Assembly (NCBI GenBank): GCA_035063765.1
Contig: JAPSFT010000021.1
Coordinates: 18,237 to 82,236, forward strand
DNA: 64,000 bases
Origin: Deltaproteobacteria bacterium
GTDB lineage: Bacteria; Myxococcota_A; UBA9160; PR03
Direction: 5' to 3'
Positions 37,552-45,935 of this stretch are shown here, piece by piece. Under the pieces are notes generated by a model, which was given only the letters and a program-made list of their open reading frames with translations, was not told where the DNA came from and did not search any database. The position numbers and the translations under genes are program-made. Positions within the stretch are counted from its first letter, which is position 1. Every line of letters starts with the position of its first letter.

Positions 37552-37917
37552 TCACTGCTGGGCTGCCGCGTCCGCGTGGGCTTTCGCCATCTCGTCGTAG
37601 ATCTTCGCCTGCTGGTCGTTCGTCGCCGCCAGGTCGCTGCAGTGCTTCTTCTGCACGTCGGCGACGGTGGGCTTGAGCGTCCCGGAGTAGTGTTCGGCCA
37701 TCGATCGGTGGACCTTCGCAGCGTTGCGCGCCTCCTCGGCCTTGGCCTTGTAGTGGTCGGCGAGCGCCTGGTGCTCGGCCGGGGTGTCCGCCGAAGCAGC
37801 AAGGACCTCCTCGAGGCCTCCCGTGCCGTGGTGCATTCCCTGAGCAGCCGCGAGCAGCGGCATCGCGAGCAGCAGTGTCCCGGCCACGATCCAGGACACG
37901 ATCGAGAAGTTCTTCAC
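37552..37917 (-). CDS. small secreted His-rich helical protein, copy 1
   Basis: 121 residues from a GTG (MKNFSIVSWIVAG) with AAAGGAG nine bases upstream. Signal peptide ends near LLAAAQG. The mature part carries AEHQALADHYKAKAEEARNA, HRSMAEHYSGTLKP and KKHCSDLAATNDQQAKIYDE, aligned throughout with the gene at 37062. First gene after the ECF-type promoter at 37974-38003, followed by its paralogue and the CopB ATPase. Confidence 0.85.
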   Translation of the reverse strand: MKNFSIVSWIVAGTLLLAMPLLAAAQGMHHGTGGLEEVLAASADTPAEHQALADHYKAKAEEARNAAKVHRSMAEHYSGTLKPTVADVQKKHCSDLAATNDQQAKIYDEMAKAHADAAAQQ

Positions 37918-37973
37918 GGTGATCTCCTTTGGACGAGCATGCACAACGCTGCACCACGCAGCATCGCTTCATG

Positions 37974-38003
37974 GGAATACGGCGCGGGTCGATCACGGTG
38001 ACA
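37974..38003 (-). promoter_or_regulatory. putative ECF promoter of small-protein/CopB operon
   Basis: Minus strand: TGTCACC (38003-37997), 15-base spacer, CGTATTCC (37981-37974). Lies about 57 bases before the GTG at 37917. One of the best three copies of the motif. Confidence 0.68.
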
Positions 38004-38131
38004 AGCCACCGCGACTGCGTGCTCGACGTGGTCGCGTGGGGCGGGAAGCCCACGCTGTCGGTCAGGACGAGCGGAGTGCTTGCTCGGCCTTCACCAAGGT
38101 GAGGACCTGCGAGGAGAGACGCGCAGAGGCC

Positions 38132-38458
38132 TCAGTCCGAAGTGATCTGCCTCTCGCGCGACGGCTCGACCGCACCAGGGGCGGGCACCTGCCACGGCAT
38201 CGCCACCCACGCCTTGGGCGCCAACGATCGAGTTCCGACGGGCGGCTCGGCGACCCGGGGCGCCACGGGCCACGGCATCGCCACCCCTGCCTTCGGCGCC
38301 AATGATCGGGTGTCCTTCGGCGTGATCGCGACCTCCCTGTCCTTGTCGACCCGGTAGGGGCCGTTCTCCTCGAATCTCCATGCGGCCGACGCGACGAGCG
38401 GCGGCCACAACACCGCGGATGCGATCAGGGCCAATGAGAGTCGCCGAATGAAGCGCAT
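38132..38458 (-). CDS. secreted SLAPK-repeat protein, copy 1
   Basis: 108 residues. Signal peptide (MRFIRRLSLALIASAVLW...VASA) followed by AAWRFEENGPYRVDKDRE and two repeats of the pattern TRSLAPKxxVAMPW, about 27 residues apart. The DNA of the two repeats is also nearly identical (about 38190-38229 and 38268-38308). Paralogue at 45936-46268 has the same signal start (MRF) and the same two repeats. GGAGG precedes the ATG. No family recognised; likely periplasmic. Confidence 0.8.
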   Translation of the reverse strand: MRFIRRLSLALIASAVLWPPLVASAAWRFEENGPYRVDKDREVAITPKDTRSLAPKAGVAMPWPVAPRVAEPPVGTRSLAPKAWVAMPWQVPAPGAVEPSRERQITSD

Positions 38459-38517
38459 CGACACCTCCTTGACCGCGCCCTCCGGCGGTTTCCGACCGGC
38501 ACGCGGCTTCCTGTACC

Positions 38518-38548
38518 GGAATACGCACACGGTCCTCTCGTGGTGACA
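38518..38548 (-). promoter_or_regulatory. putative ECF promoter of SLAPK-repeat gene 1
   Basis: Minus strand: TGTCACC (38548-38542), 16-base spacer, CGTATTCC (38525-38518). About 60 bases before the start codon at 38458. Nearly identical to the site before the paralogue at 46330-46359. Confidence 0.68.
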
Positions 38549-38567
38549 GGGGCCGGCAGAACGACGT

Positions 38568-39296
38568 TCACCACGCCCGATGAAGGATCTGGAGTCCGCG
38601 CCGGACGCCTCGGGCGGCCCCCACCCCGACCCAGCAGCCCACCGCAAAACCCGTGGTCCAAGAGATCAGCGTGGTCCACGAGGAGCCCAGCGACTGGACG
38701 GCCACGGCCGGCCACACCAGCACGAAGAGCAGCGCGGAGGAGAGCAGCACGCCCGGGACAGCCCAGCTCGCTAGCGAGGCGACGAGCGACGCCCCTGCAC
38801 CCGCGATGATCGCGAAGCACAGGCCCAGGCAGAGGGTGCTGGCCTCGAACCCCAAGCGCCCTTCGGCAAACGAACCGACCGGGCTTCCGATCCACCAATC
38901 CAGCATCTGGGGATGGGGGCAGGCGATCCCGACCGCGGATGCCACGGCGAGTCCCAGGAGCGCTACAGCGGACGCCTGCGCGACCGGCCACCGGCGTGAA
39001 CCCACTCGCAACAGGATGAAGGCATACGCCACCACGAGAACGCCGGACCACGCAGCGGCGCAGAGGGCCAGCTGGAGCGGTTGCGCCCGATCGTCCGAAC
39101 CGCGCGCGAACAACGCAACGGCCATCGAGGCGGAGATGAGACCCAGGGCGCCCGCGACGGCCAGCCGTCGGATGGTGCGGCCGCTGGTCCGATCGACGTC
39201 GCGGGCAAGGGCGTCGCGGATGCCGAGGCGCACTCCCTCGCGAACTGCCTCGCTGGCTCGCAACGATTTACGAGGATCGCCTTCATCTCCGATCAT
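38568..39296 (-). CDS. NrsF-like membrane protein without a sigma partner
   Basis: 242 residues from the ATG at 39296 (MIGDEGDPRKSLRASE). Six membrane helices and an N-terminal cytoplasmic stretch. It aligns with the gene at 23683-24390 in length and helix pattern, including AVGIACPHPQMLDWW where the other has VCPDQHFLVWW. No sigma gene is adjacent. It may be a second anti-sigma factor acting on the same ECF sigma or a redundant copy. A putative ECF promoter (39607-39634) lies 310 bases upstream. Confidence 0.72.
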   Translation of the reverse strand: MIGDEGDPRKSLRASEAVREGVRLGIRDALARDVDRTSGRTIRRLAVAGALGLISASMAVALFARGSDDRAQPLQLALCAAAWSGVLVVAYAFILLRVGSRRWPVAQASAVALLGLAVASAVGIACPHPQMLDWWIGSPVGSFAEGRLGFEASTLCLGLCFAIIAGAGASLVASLASWAVPGVLLSSALLFVLVWPAVAVQSLGSSWTTLISWTTGFAVGCWVGVGAARGVRRGLQILHRAW

Positions 39297-39691
39297 GCTC
39301 GATTCCCACCGCGCTGTCGCGAGTGCGTCGGGGCCCGCGACCCGGCCTGCTCCAGGCGCACCACCGGCGCCCCGAGCGCAGGAGATCGCCACAAGTCGCG
39401 GAGGCTGCGATGCGCTCGACATGTCGAGGGACGGGATGGAGCCGCAATGACCGCGCCGCGACCAGAGCACCCCGCTCTCGTCGGCATGCGGAACGCTCCA
39501 CGACGAACACGCCAGGACCGCGTACCCTGCGCCTCAAGCGCGTGTCTCGCGTAGCGGCCGACTCGTCCGGCGTCCGGATGTCGCATGAGGTCCCTGTCAT
39601 CAGGGCATACGCGACCGCGCACCAGAAGGTGACCGCGTTCTAGAAGGTCATGGCTCGCGGATCTTCCTTGCGGACCTGCAAGTGCCGGCCC
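39297..39691. other. intergenic region with promoter motif
   Basis: 395 bases between the orphan NrsF-like gene and devA. Short overlapping frames on both strands (for example 39600-39283 minus) have no features and are not called. The one clear element is the motif at 39607-39634. Confidence 0.4.
39607..39634 (-). promoter_or_regulatory. putative ECF promoter upstream of orphan NrsF-like gene
   Basis: Minus strand: GGTCACC (39634-39628), 16-base spacer, CGTATGCC (39611 leftwards). The start codon it would serve is 310 bases away, so either the leader is long or a small gene has been missed. Confidence 0.5.
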
Positions 39692-41077
39692 TCATCCACT
39701 GGCCGGCCCCTCAACGGTTCCCGGCGCCTCCAGCGGCAGGTGCCACGGCCGTCCGCAGCAGGCGCAGGTGCGCCCGAACCCCGCCGCGCGACAGCTGCAG
39801 CTCATGCGCCACCAGCTCTCGAGCAGCAGCGCGACCGGCGCTGCGGCGTCGTGCAGGCGGCGCTCGTCGTCGGCATCGAAGGCGCGGCCTGCGGCTCGGA
39901 AGACTTCCACCACCGCGAAGACCTCCGCCCGCGAGTCCGCGAGCGGGAGCGCGAGGAGCGCTCCCGAGGCCGGCCGGCCGGGGAGGTCCACGGAGGCATC
40001 GAAGCGCGCGTCGTGCTCGATTGCGCCCACGCGCACCGCCTCCCCACTTCCGGCGGCAGCGCCCGCGATGCCGCGATCGAGCGGAGCGAGGGGCGGGCGG
40101 CCCACCGCCGCGGCGGGGCCGCCGGGCTCGCGGAACCGCAGGGTCGCGGCGTCGGCGTCGAGCAGCGCTGCGATCCGGGTCGAGAAGGCCTCGACCACTT
40201 GCTCGAGCAGGCCCTCGAATGCGTCGCTCTGCACCAGGTCGACGACGTCGAGCAGCGCGCGCGTTTCCCCCGTGATCTCGGCAAGAAGATCGCCGAACGC
40301 GGTCGCCGGGAGCGCCGCCAGACGGCGCACGAGATCTCCGTTGCGGATCTCGCGCACGAGGAGCCGGAGCCCGCGCTGGGTGTCGTTGGTGACGGCGCCC
40401 ATCAGCGACGACAGCCGACCGTCCTCGAGCGCCAGGATGCGATCGGCCACATCCAGGATGCGGCTGTCGTGCGTGACGAGGACCACGGTGACGCCGTCGC
40501 GTCGTGCGAGCGTCTGGAGCAGCTCCACCACTCCGCGGCCCGTGGCGCGGTCGAGCGACGCGGTGGGCTCGTCGGCGAGCACGATCTCGGGCCGCCGGGC
40601 CAGCGCGCGGGCGATCGCGACGCGCTGGCGCTGTCCGCCGGAGAGGCGGCTCGGATGGGCATCGGCCCGGTCCGCGAGCCCCACCGCGTCGAGCGCCTCC
40701 CGGGCGCGGCCCGCGAGCTCCGCGTCGCCGAGCGCACGGTCGAGCTCGAGCGACATCCGTACGTTCTGGAGCGCCGAGAGCGACTCGAGCAGGTTGTGCG
40801 CCTGGAAGACGTAGCCGATCCGGCTCCGCACCGACGCGAGCTCGTGCTCGCCGGCACCGCGCAGCTCGCGCCCCAGCACGCGCAGGCTCCCGGCCTGCGC
40901 CGAGCGCAGCGCGCCGATCAGCGTGAGCAGCGTGGTCTTGCCCGAGCCCGAGGGCCCAGTGAGGATCACGATCTCGCCCTTCCGGATCCTGGCGCTCACG
41001 TCGAAGAGCACCTGCCGGCGCAGCTCCCCCTCTCCGAAGGCGTGGTCCAGGTGCTCGACGACGATCGGCTCGCTCAT
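39692..41077 (-). CDS. devA: DevA-type ABC ATPase fused to GAF domain
   Basis: 461 residues, twice the usual DevA length. Residues 1-230 form the ABC ATPase: Walker A GPSGSGKTT at 41-49, signature LSGGQRQRVAIARAL, Walker B IVLADEPTASLD, H-loop VVLVTHDSRI. Residues about 255-430 form a GAF-like domain (LLDVVDLVQSDAFEGLLEQV; ALLALPLADSRAEVFAVVEV). The C-terminal tail has a Cys cluster, CSC then CACC with eight residues between. Start overlaps devC by four bases. A sensor-gated exporter ATPase is plausible. Confidence 0.88.
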   Translation of the reverse strand: MSEPIVVEHLDHAFGEGELRRQVLFDVSARIRKGEIVILTGPSGSGKTTLLTLIGALRSAQAGSLRVLGRELRGAGEHELASVRSRIGYVFQAHNLLESLSALQNVRMSLELDRALGDAELAGRAREALDAVGLADRADAHPSRLSGGQRQRVAIARALARRPEIVLADEPTASLDRATGRGVVELLQTLARRDGVTVVLVTHDSRILDVADRILALEDGRLSSLMGAVTNDTQRGLRLLVREIRNGDLVRRLAALPATAFGDLLAEITGETRALLDVVDLVQSDAFEGLLEQVVEAFSTRIAALLDADAATLRFREPGGPAAAVGRPPLAPLDRGIAGAAAGSGEAVRVGAIEHDARFDASVDLPGRPASGALLALPLADSRAEVFAVVEVFRAAGRAFDADDERRLHDAAAPVALLLESWWRMSCSCRAAGFGRTCACCGRPWHLPLEAPGTVEGPASG

Positions 41078-42231
41078 CCGAAGACCTCCGCCGGGTCGGC
41101 CGCGCGCACCTTGCGCAGAGCCATCAGCGCCGAGACGCCGCACATCGCCAGCGTCAGCAGGAAGACTCCCGCAGCGCGCCCGGGTGTCATGTGCAGCGGC
41201 AGGCGCGTCGCCTCGGTCGTGACCGCGTAGAGGACGAGCGCGATGCCGAGTCCCGGCACGAAGCCCAGCACCGCGAGCAGCGAGGCCTCGCGCAGGACGA
41301 CGGCGGCCAGGTGGCGGTTGGTGTAGCCCATCGCCTTGAGCGTCGCGTACTCCGCGAGGTGCTCGGATACATCCGCGAAGAGGATCTGGTAGACGACGAC
41401 TCCGCCGACCACGAGACCCATGATCGCGCCGAAGCCGAAGACGTACCCGATCGGCGTGGTCGAGCCCCAATAGCTCACCTCGCGCGCGACGTACTCGTCT
41501 CGTGTGAGGATCTCGACGTCGCGCTCGAGCGCCGCGGCGAGCCGCGCGCGCACCTCCGCCGCATCGGCGTCCTTCCGGAGGTGAATCAGACCGAGGTCGA
41601 TGAGGCCGGGCGCGCGATCCGGGAACAGGCGCAGGAAGTTCAGGTCGCTCGTCACGAGGCTGCCGTCGATCCCGAACGACGTGCCCAGATCGAAGAGCCC
41701 GACGACTGTGATGCGCCGATCGTTCACCTCCGCTACGAGCGGGCCCCGCGCGCGCACGGCCGCTGCCACCGGGCCGAACTCGGGGCGCGCGGCGGCGTCG
41801 AAGAGCGCGACGTCTGGCTGCGCGAGCGCCGCGAGGCGCCGCTCGACGGCGGGCAGCGCGAGCACGTCGTGGGCGGGGTCGAAGCCGACGACGAAGACGT
41901 TGCGAGCTGCGAACGTCCAGGGGTTCTTCCAGAAGGCCTGCGACAAGTAGATGGGCGTCACGGCGTCGACCTCGCGATCGCCCAGGGCCTGGTAGAGCCG
42001 CCTGCGCGTGAAGCTCTCGGGAAACCCGATGAAGGGCGTCTTCGGGCTTACGAGCACCAGGTCGTATCGGAAGCGCTCGTGGTAGCGGACGGCGCTCTCG
42101 TACATCGCGCGCTGGAAGCCGAGCTGCATGGAGACCAGGATCACGGCGAAGCCGACGCCCGCGAGTGCAACGGCGAGCCGCAGCGTGTCCTGCGAGAGCT
42201 GCAGCCAGGCGAGAGGGACCCTGCGTGCCAT
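41074..42231 (-). CDS. devC: DevC-type ABC transporter permease
   Basis: 385 residues with four membrane helices and a large periplasmic loop. FtsX-like permease of the DevC family: RVPLAWLQLSQDTLRLAVAL and MQLGFQRAMYESAVRYHERF at the N-terminus, LATLKAMGY-like EYATLKAMGYTNRHLAAVVL near residue 290. In cyanobacteria DevBCA exports glycolipids through TolC; here the substrate is unknown. It lies between devB and devA. Confidence 0.92.
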   Translation of the reverse strand: MARRVPLAWLQLSQDTLRLAVALAGVGFAVILVSMQLGFQRAMYESAVRYHERFRYDLVLVSPKTPFIGFPESFTRRRLYQALGDREVDAVTPIYLSQAFWKNPWTFAARNVFVVGFDPAHDVLALPAVERRLAALAQPDVALFDAAARPEFGPVAAAVRARGPLVAEVNDRRITVVGLFDLGTSFGIDGSLVTSDLNFLRLFPDRAPGLIDLGLIHLRKDADAAEVRARLAAALERDVEILTRDEYVAREVSYWGSTTPIGYVFGFGAIMGLVVGGVVVYQILFADVSEHLAEYATLKAMGYTNRHLAAVVLREASLLAVLGFVPGLGIALVLYAVTTEATRLPLHMTPGRAAGVFLLTLAMCGVSALMALRKVRAADPAEVFG

Positions 42232-42245
42232 GCCGTGCTCCCGGG

Positions 42246-43124
42246 TCAGGGCCCGATCAGGACCTCGACGCGCAGGTTGGTGAGCGCGGAAGCGAGCTCC
42301 GGCTCGAGCAGGCGGACCTCGACCTCCACCACGCGCGCGTCTGCATCCGCGACCGGATCGGTGCTGAGGACGTCCTTCTTGCCGATCTTGAGCCCGACGC
42401 GCTCGACCGCTCCCGCGAGCTCGTGCGGGAGCGCCGGGCTGCGGATGCGCGCCGGCTGCCCGACCTCCACACGACCGATGTCGGTCTCGTAGACCTCGGC
42501 GACGGCGTACATCGCGTCCGTGTCGCCGAGCTCGAGGATGCCGTCCGGCCCGACGCGCTCACCGGGTCGCGCGTGGACCTCGAGCACCCGGCCCGCGAGG
42601 GGCGCGCGCACCGTCAGGAGCTCGAGCTCCGCCTCCGCGCGCGCGAGCGCGGCGCGCGCCACGTCGCGCGCGAGAACCACGTCCTCCAGGGTGGATTCCG
42701 CGACGACACCCCGCCGGCGCAGCGGTTGCTGGCGCTCGACCTCGCGCTCGGCGCTCCGCAACTCGGCGCGCAAGCGCGCTGCTTCCGCGCGCTCGACGCC
42801 GATGCCGGCCAGCGTAGCGAGCACCTGTCCGCGCTCGACGCGGTCGCCCTCCTCGACGCGGAGATCCTCGATCACCACCGCGGGGCGCGGAGGGCCCGCC
42901 ACGCGCACGACGCCGCGCCGCGGCTCGAGGCGTCCGAGCGCCGCCACCTCGGCGAGCGTCTCCGGTACGAGCGCCACCGGGCCCGGCGGGCGCGGGGGCG
43001 CGGAGGCGACACCCTCCAGCGCGCCGATCGAGATTGCGCGCAGCTCGAGCCACCAGAACAGAGCCGCGCCGCCGAGCACGAGGACGACGACGGCCACCGC
43101 GAGACTTCTCGTCGGGCGTCTCAT
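42246..43124 (-). CDS. devB: DevB-type HlyD family adaptor
   Basis: 292 residues from the ATG at 43124 (GGGAGG five bases upstream). One membrane helix (about 8-28), a lipoyl-like domain (RVAGPPRPAVVIEDLRVEEG DR), a short coiled-coil (LRAELRSAEREVERQQ) and the beta-barrel VAEVYETDIGRVEVGQPARI. Periplasmic link between DevC and an outer-membrane channel, perhaps the CusC-type protein. First gene of devBCA. Confidence 0.9.
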   Translation of the reverse strand: MRRPTRSLAVAVVVLVLGGAALFWWLELRAISIGALEGVASAPPRPPGPVALVPETLAEVAALGRLEPRRGVVRVAGPPRPAVVIEDLRVEEGDRVERGQVLATLAGIGVERAEAARLRAELRSAEREVERQQPLRRRGVVAESTLEDVVLARDVARAALARAEAELELLTVRAPLAGRVLEVHARPGERVGPDGILELGDTDAMYAVAEVYETDIGRVEVGQPARIRSPALPHELAGAVERVGLKIGKKDVLSTDPVADADARVVEVEVRLLEPELASALTNLRVEVLIGP

Positions 43125-43375
43125 CGACCTCCCACCGGAACGCGGCCCGGCGCTCGTCACCTGAGCGCCGGCGCCGGGATCCGCTACGCCACCCTACCCC
43201 GCTCCGCGCACACCGCTAGCGGTGTCGCACGAAGCAGTGGACACCGATCAGCCCCGTCGCAACGAGCGCAACCTGGATCGCCACGTCTGGTCTCGGCAGA
43301 TGGCGGAGACGCCTGCTCCTGCAGGTGCTCCGCCTTGCCACGGCGAGCTCCGGCGGAGCTCGGCAGGCTCGCATC

Positions 43376-43406
43376 GGTATACGCCTCTCCGGGCGGAATG
43401 GTGACC
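43376..43406 (-). promoter_or_regulatory. putative ECF promoter facing devBCA
   Basis: Minus strand: GGTCACC (43406-43400), 16-base spacer, CGTATACC (43383-43376). It would give devB a leader of about 245 bases. Divergent from the site at 43443-43472. Confidence 0.55.
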
Positions 43407-43442
43407 GCATGGCAGGCATCCAGAGACGAAGCCCGGTCCGCA

Positions 43443-43472
43443 TGTCCCCGGATGCAACGAGGCTCCGTATCC
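43443..43472 (+). promoter_or_regulatory. putative ECF promoter of small membrane protein gene
   Basis: Plus strand: TGTCCCC (43443-43449), 16-base spacer, CGTATCC (43466-43472). One mismatch to the usual GTCAC half. About 48 bases before the start at 43520. Confidence 0.55.
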
Positions 43473-43519
43473 ACGAAGGTCGAGGGAGTAGACGGCCCAG
43501 CGACGCACGGAGGCGACCA

Positions 43520-43846
43520 TTGGCTCAGTTCCTGGGCGACATCGCTTTTCTGCTGGAAATGGCGCTGCTGGCTCTCGGGCTCGTACTGCTCGAGCGGGCC
43601 GCGAAGGAACGAGCCGGCCTGATGCGGCTCGCGGGCGTTCTGCTGGTCACCACCGGAATCCTAGGACCCCTCTGCACCGGCTACTTCTGGTTCCGCTACT
43701 ACGGGCAGGGCGGCTTCGACCACGCGCATCCTCCGATGGTGGACGCGATGGGTGAGATGCCGATGCCCATGCCCGAGGGCGGGATGCCGGGAGGCATGCG
43801 AGGCGGCCCGACACCAGACCAGGGCGCCCACCAGCACAGCCCCTGA
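43520..43846 (+). CDS. small membrane protein with His/Met-rich tail
   Basis: 108 residues from a TTG start supported by GGAGG seven bases upstream. Two membrane helices (about 3-22 and 35-58), then CTGYFWFRYYGQGGFDHAHP and a Met/Gly/His-rich tail (GEMPMPMPEGGMPGG; DQGAHQHSP). Tail composition fits metal binding. Similar short two-helix proteins occur in metal clusters; family name unknown. It sits 48 bases after a putative ECF promoter. Confidence 0.72.
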   Translation: MAQFLGDIAFLLEMALLALGLVLLERAAKERAGLMRLAGVLLVTTGILGPLCTGYFWFRYYGQGGFDHAHPPMVDAMGEMPMPMPEGGMPGGMRGGPTPDQGAHQHSP

Positions 43847-43883
43847 TCGCCGCCGCGCGCCCAGTAAGGCCACGGCCCGCCGT

Positions 43884-44486
43884 TCAGGCGGGCTCGGCCT
43901 CCCACGCCCGCACAACGTCGAGGTAGACGTTCTCCTCACGAATGATGCGGAAGCCGGCGCGTGTGACATTCGTCGCCGTGTCGCGGTTCATGTCGGGCCC
44001 GAAGCGGCGGGTGATCGGGGTCAGCAGGTCCTGCATGACCGCGATGGGGGTCCACCGGCTGCGGACATGCTCGAAGAGGAGGATGCGGCCGCTGGGAGAG
44101 ACCACGCGCCGAAGCTCGCGCAGCCCGAGCACGGGCTCCGGGACCGAGCAGAACGTGCAGACCGTGACGACGGTGTCGAAGGTTGCGTCGGGGAACGCAA
44201 GACGCCGGGCATCCATTCGCGCCAGGGCCAGGCGGCCCGGATACGCCGCCGCACGCAGTCGGGCGCGTTCCAGCATTCCCGCGCTGATGTCGATCGCCAC
44301 GACATCGAGACCCGGGGGAAAGTGGTGGAAGTCGCCGCCCGTGCCGGTGGCGAGCATCAGGCAGCGGCCCTCCATGCGGGCAAAGAGCCGCCGCTTGGCG
44401 GCGCCGAAGCGGTAGTCGTCGGCGCGCGTCTGCCGATCGTAGACGCGGCTCGCGCGATCCCACTTCCGCGCAAGGAGAGAGGGCAC
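43884..44486 (-). CDS. class I SAM-dependent methyltransferase
   Basis: 200 residues. Rossmann methyltransferase of UbiE/Coq5-like type: motif I LMLATGTGGDFHHF, Asp loop VVAIDISAGMLERARL, then DATFDTVVTVCTFCSVPEP and LRRVVSPSGRILLFEHVRSR. The C-terminus (FGPDMNRDTATNVTRAGFRI) resembles arsenite/thiol methyltransferase relatives, but there is no Cys triad. Substrate unknown. Follows the small membrane gene by nine bases. Confidence 0.88.
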   Translation of the reverse strand: MPSLLARKWDRASRVYDRQTRADDYRFGAAKRRLFARMEGRCLMLATGTGGDFHHFPPGLDVVAIDISAGMLERARLRAAAYPGRLALARMDARRLAFPDATFDTVVTVCTFCSVPEPVLGLRELRRVVSPSGRILLFEHVRSRWTPIAVMQDLLTPITRRFGPDMNRDTATNVTRAGFRIIREENVYLDVVRAWEAEPA

Positions 44487-44495
44487 CCGGGAACG

Positions 44496-44870
44496 CTAGC
44501 CACTGCCCGAGCGGAGTGCCCGGTCGTACACCTGGCACGACGCCACGACCGCGACGCCCACCACCAGGGCGACCCAGATGACTTGCGGCCACGAAGCCGC
44601 CTGCATCGAGTCGCGCATGCCGAAGAGCATCCCGCCGTACATGCCGACGAGGCTCCCCGGCACCATCACGTGGAAGAGGCCGACCAGCGAGCCGAGGGCG
44701 ACGAGGACGATGAGGTGGACTGCAATTCCCAGCGCAGCGCCAACGCCCATCGCGAGGACGAGGTCCCAGCTCGGATCGACGATTGCATGAACCACCGCCG
44801 CGACGAGCACCGCCGTAAGACAGCCGGCGGCGTAGTCCCCCACCGCCGAGGCCCAGAGCCGGCCGATCAC
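44496..44870 (-). CDS. small integral membrane protein
   Basis: 124 residues from a GTG with GGAGGGGAG upstream. Four hydrophobic helices: CLTAVLVAAVVHAIVD, VGAALGIAVHLIVLVALGSL, VMVPGSLVGMYGGMLFGM and VIWVALVVGVAVVASC. No family recognised. Operon with the methyltransferase at 43884. Confidence 0.65.
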   Translation of the reverse strand: MIGRLWASAVGDYAAGCLTAVLVAAVVHAIVDPSWDLVLAMGVGAALGIAVHLIVLVALGSLVGLFHVMVPGSLVGMYGGMLFGMRDSMQAASWPQVIWVALVVGVAVVASCQVYDRALRSGSG

Positions 44871-45116
44871 TTCTCCCCTCCCTCCGGAGCCCAGGCCTGG
44901 ATCCGGACTCCGATCGTTGACCCGACCGTCGGGCGACTCGTGGCCGAAGCCGACGCGTGCGACGAGGAGAGCATAGGGCGTCAGGCGATAGCGGCCTTCA
45001 CCGCATCCACCGACTCGCCCCGCGCAGAGGCGATCTCCCTGTACTCGAGGCCCCAGACTTTGCGTCGAGCGGGATGCGTCCTGCTCACGAGCGATGGCCT
45101 CAGCTGGTGCTCCCGA
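44871..45116. other. intergenic region
   Basis: 246 bases between divergent units. No gene seen; the rightward promoter motif begins at 45117. Confidence 0.4.
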
Positions 45117-45145
45117 TGTCACTTCGGGAACCTTCGCTCCGTAGG
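45117..45145 (+). promoter_or_regulatory. putative ECF promoter of cytochrome c gene
   Basis: Plus strand: TGTCACT (45117-45123), 16-base spacer, CGTAGG (45140-45145). The expected start site is about 25 bases before the ATG at 45176. The -10 half differs from CGTAT in its last base. Confidence 0.5.
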
Positions 45146-45175
45146 GAGATGGAGAATCGGGTGAGGGAGATTTGA

Positions 45176-45733
45176 ATGCGATCCATAGCCGCGGCCCTAC
45201 TGCTGCTCTCGGTCGCCATGACCGCCGGTGCGGCTGCCTTGTTCCTTGGCCTCTACGACGTCGCGGCCACCGAACCGCATTCCGCGGCCGTCCGTTGGCT
45301 GCTCTCGACGGCGATGGAGCAGGCCGTCGAGCGGCGCGCGGATGGGATCGTGGTTCCGAACGGCCTCAGCGATCCGCGGCGTATTCACTCCGGGTTCGTG
45401 GGGTACGACGACATGTGTGTCGGATGTCACGGCGCACCCGGGATCGAACGCGGCGTCGTCGGCGCCGGTCTGAACCCGCGACCGCCGGAGCTGCATACCA
45501 GCGAGCAAAGCTGGGAGGCGGCAGAGCTCTACTGGATCATCGACCACGGCATCAAGATGACGGGCATGCCGGCGTTCGGCCCCACTCACGACGACGAGCA
45601 ACTGTGGGATCTGGTCGCCTTCGTGACGGCGCTGCCGCACCTGTCCGCCGAGGACTACGCCGATCTGCGTCGGCAACGGACCGGCTCGCGCACTAGCGAT
45701 GGCAAGGCAGGAGGAGGGCATGAGCATCGCTGA
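45176..45733 (+). CDS. class I cytochrome c
   Basis: 185 residues. N-terminal membrane anchor (about 5-27). Heme c motif CVGCH in YDDMCVGCHGAPGIE, and Met ligand likely in IKMTGMPAFGPTHDDEQLWD. Ribosome site GAGGGAG nine bases upstream. Short His-rich tail (GGGHEHR). Probable periplasmic electron carrier in the metal/stress regulon. Confidence 0.9.
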   Translation: MRSIAAALLLLSVAMTAGAAALFLGLYDVAATEPHSAAVRWLLSTAMEQAVERRADGIVVPNGLSDPRRIHSGFVGYDDMCVGCHGAPGIERGVVGAGLNPRPPELHTSEQSWEAAELYWIIDHGIKMTGMPAFGPTHDDEQLWDLVAFVTALPHLSAEDYADLRRQRTGSRTSDGKAGGGHEHR

Positions 45734-45935
45734 CTGGAAGCCCGCGCCGCGGGCTGCGAGCGCGCATTCGATGTATGAGACGACCGTGGATACACCTCCG
45801 TCCGAGCACCGCGAGTTTCAGGGGTCACTGTTGTCCCCGCGCGGCGAGCAGCCCACTCCGGCGCCCGACCCGGCGATCGCCGCGCGCGGTCTCCGCACTA
45901 GCATGCGTGGCCGCGCGCGGCGATCAGGCCCAGGC

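Noticed and set aside
38190..38308. Short direct repeats that could suggest a CRISPR-like array
   Set aside because: Only two copies, and they are in-frame codons of the SLAPK-repeat protein.
39283..39600. Minus-strand frame of 105 codons just after the promoter motif at 39607
   Set aside because: Arg-rich, no domain, overlaps the start of the NrsF-like gene in another frame. Left as unexplained leader.
43216..43374. 52-codon minus-strand frame under the devBCA promoter motif
   Set aside because: Its ATG lies at the -10 element, ahead of any start site the promoter could give, and it has no ribosome site.
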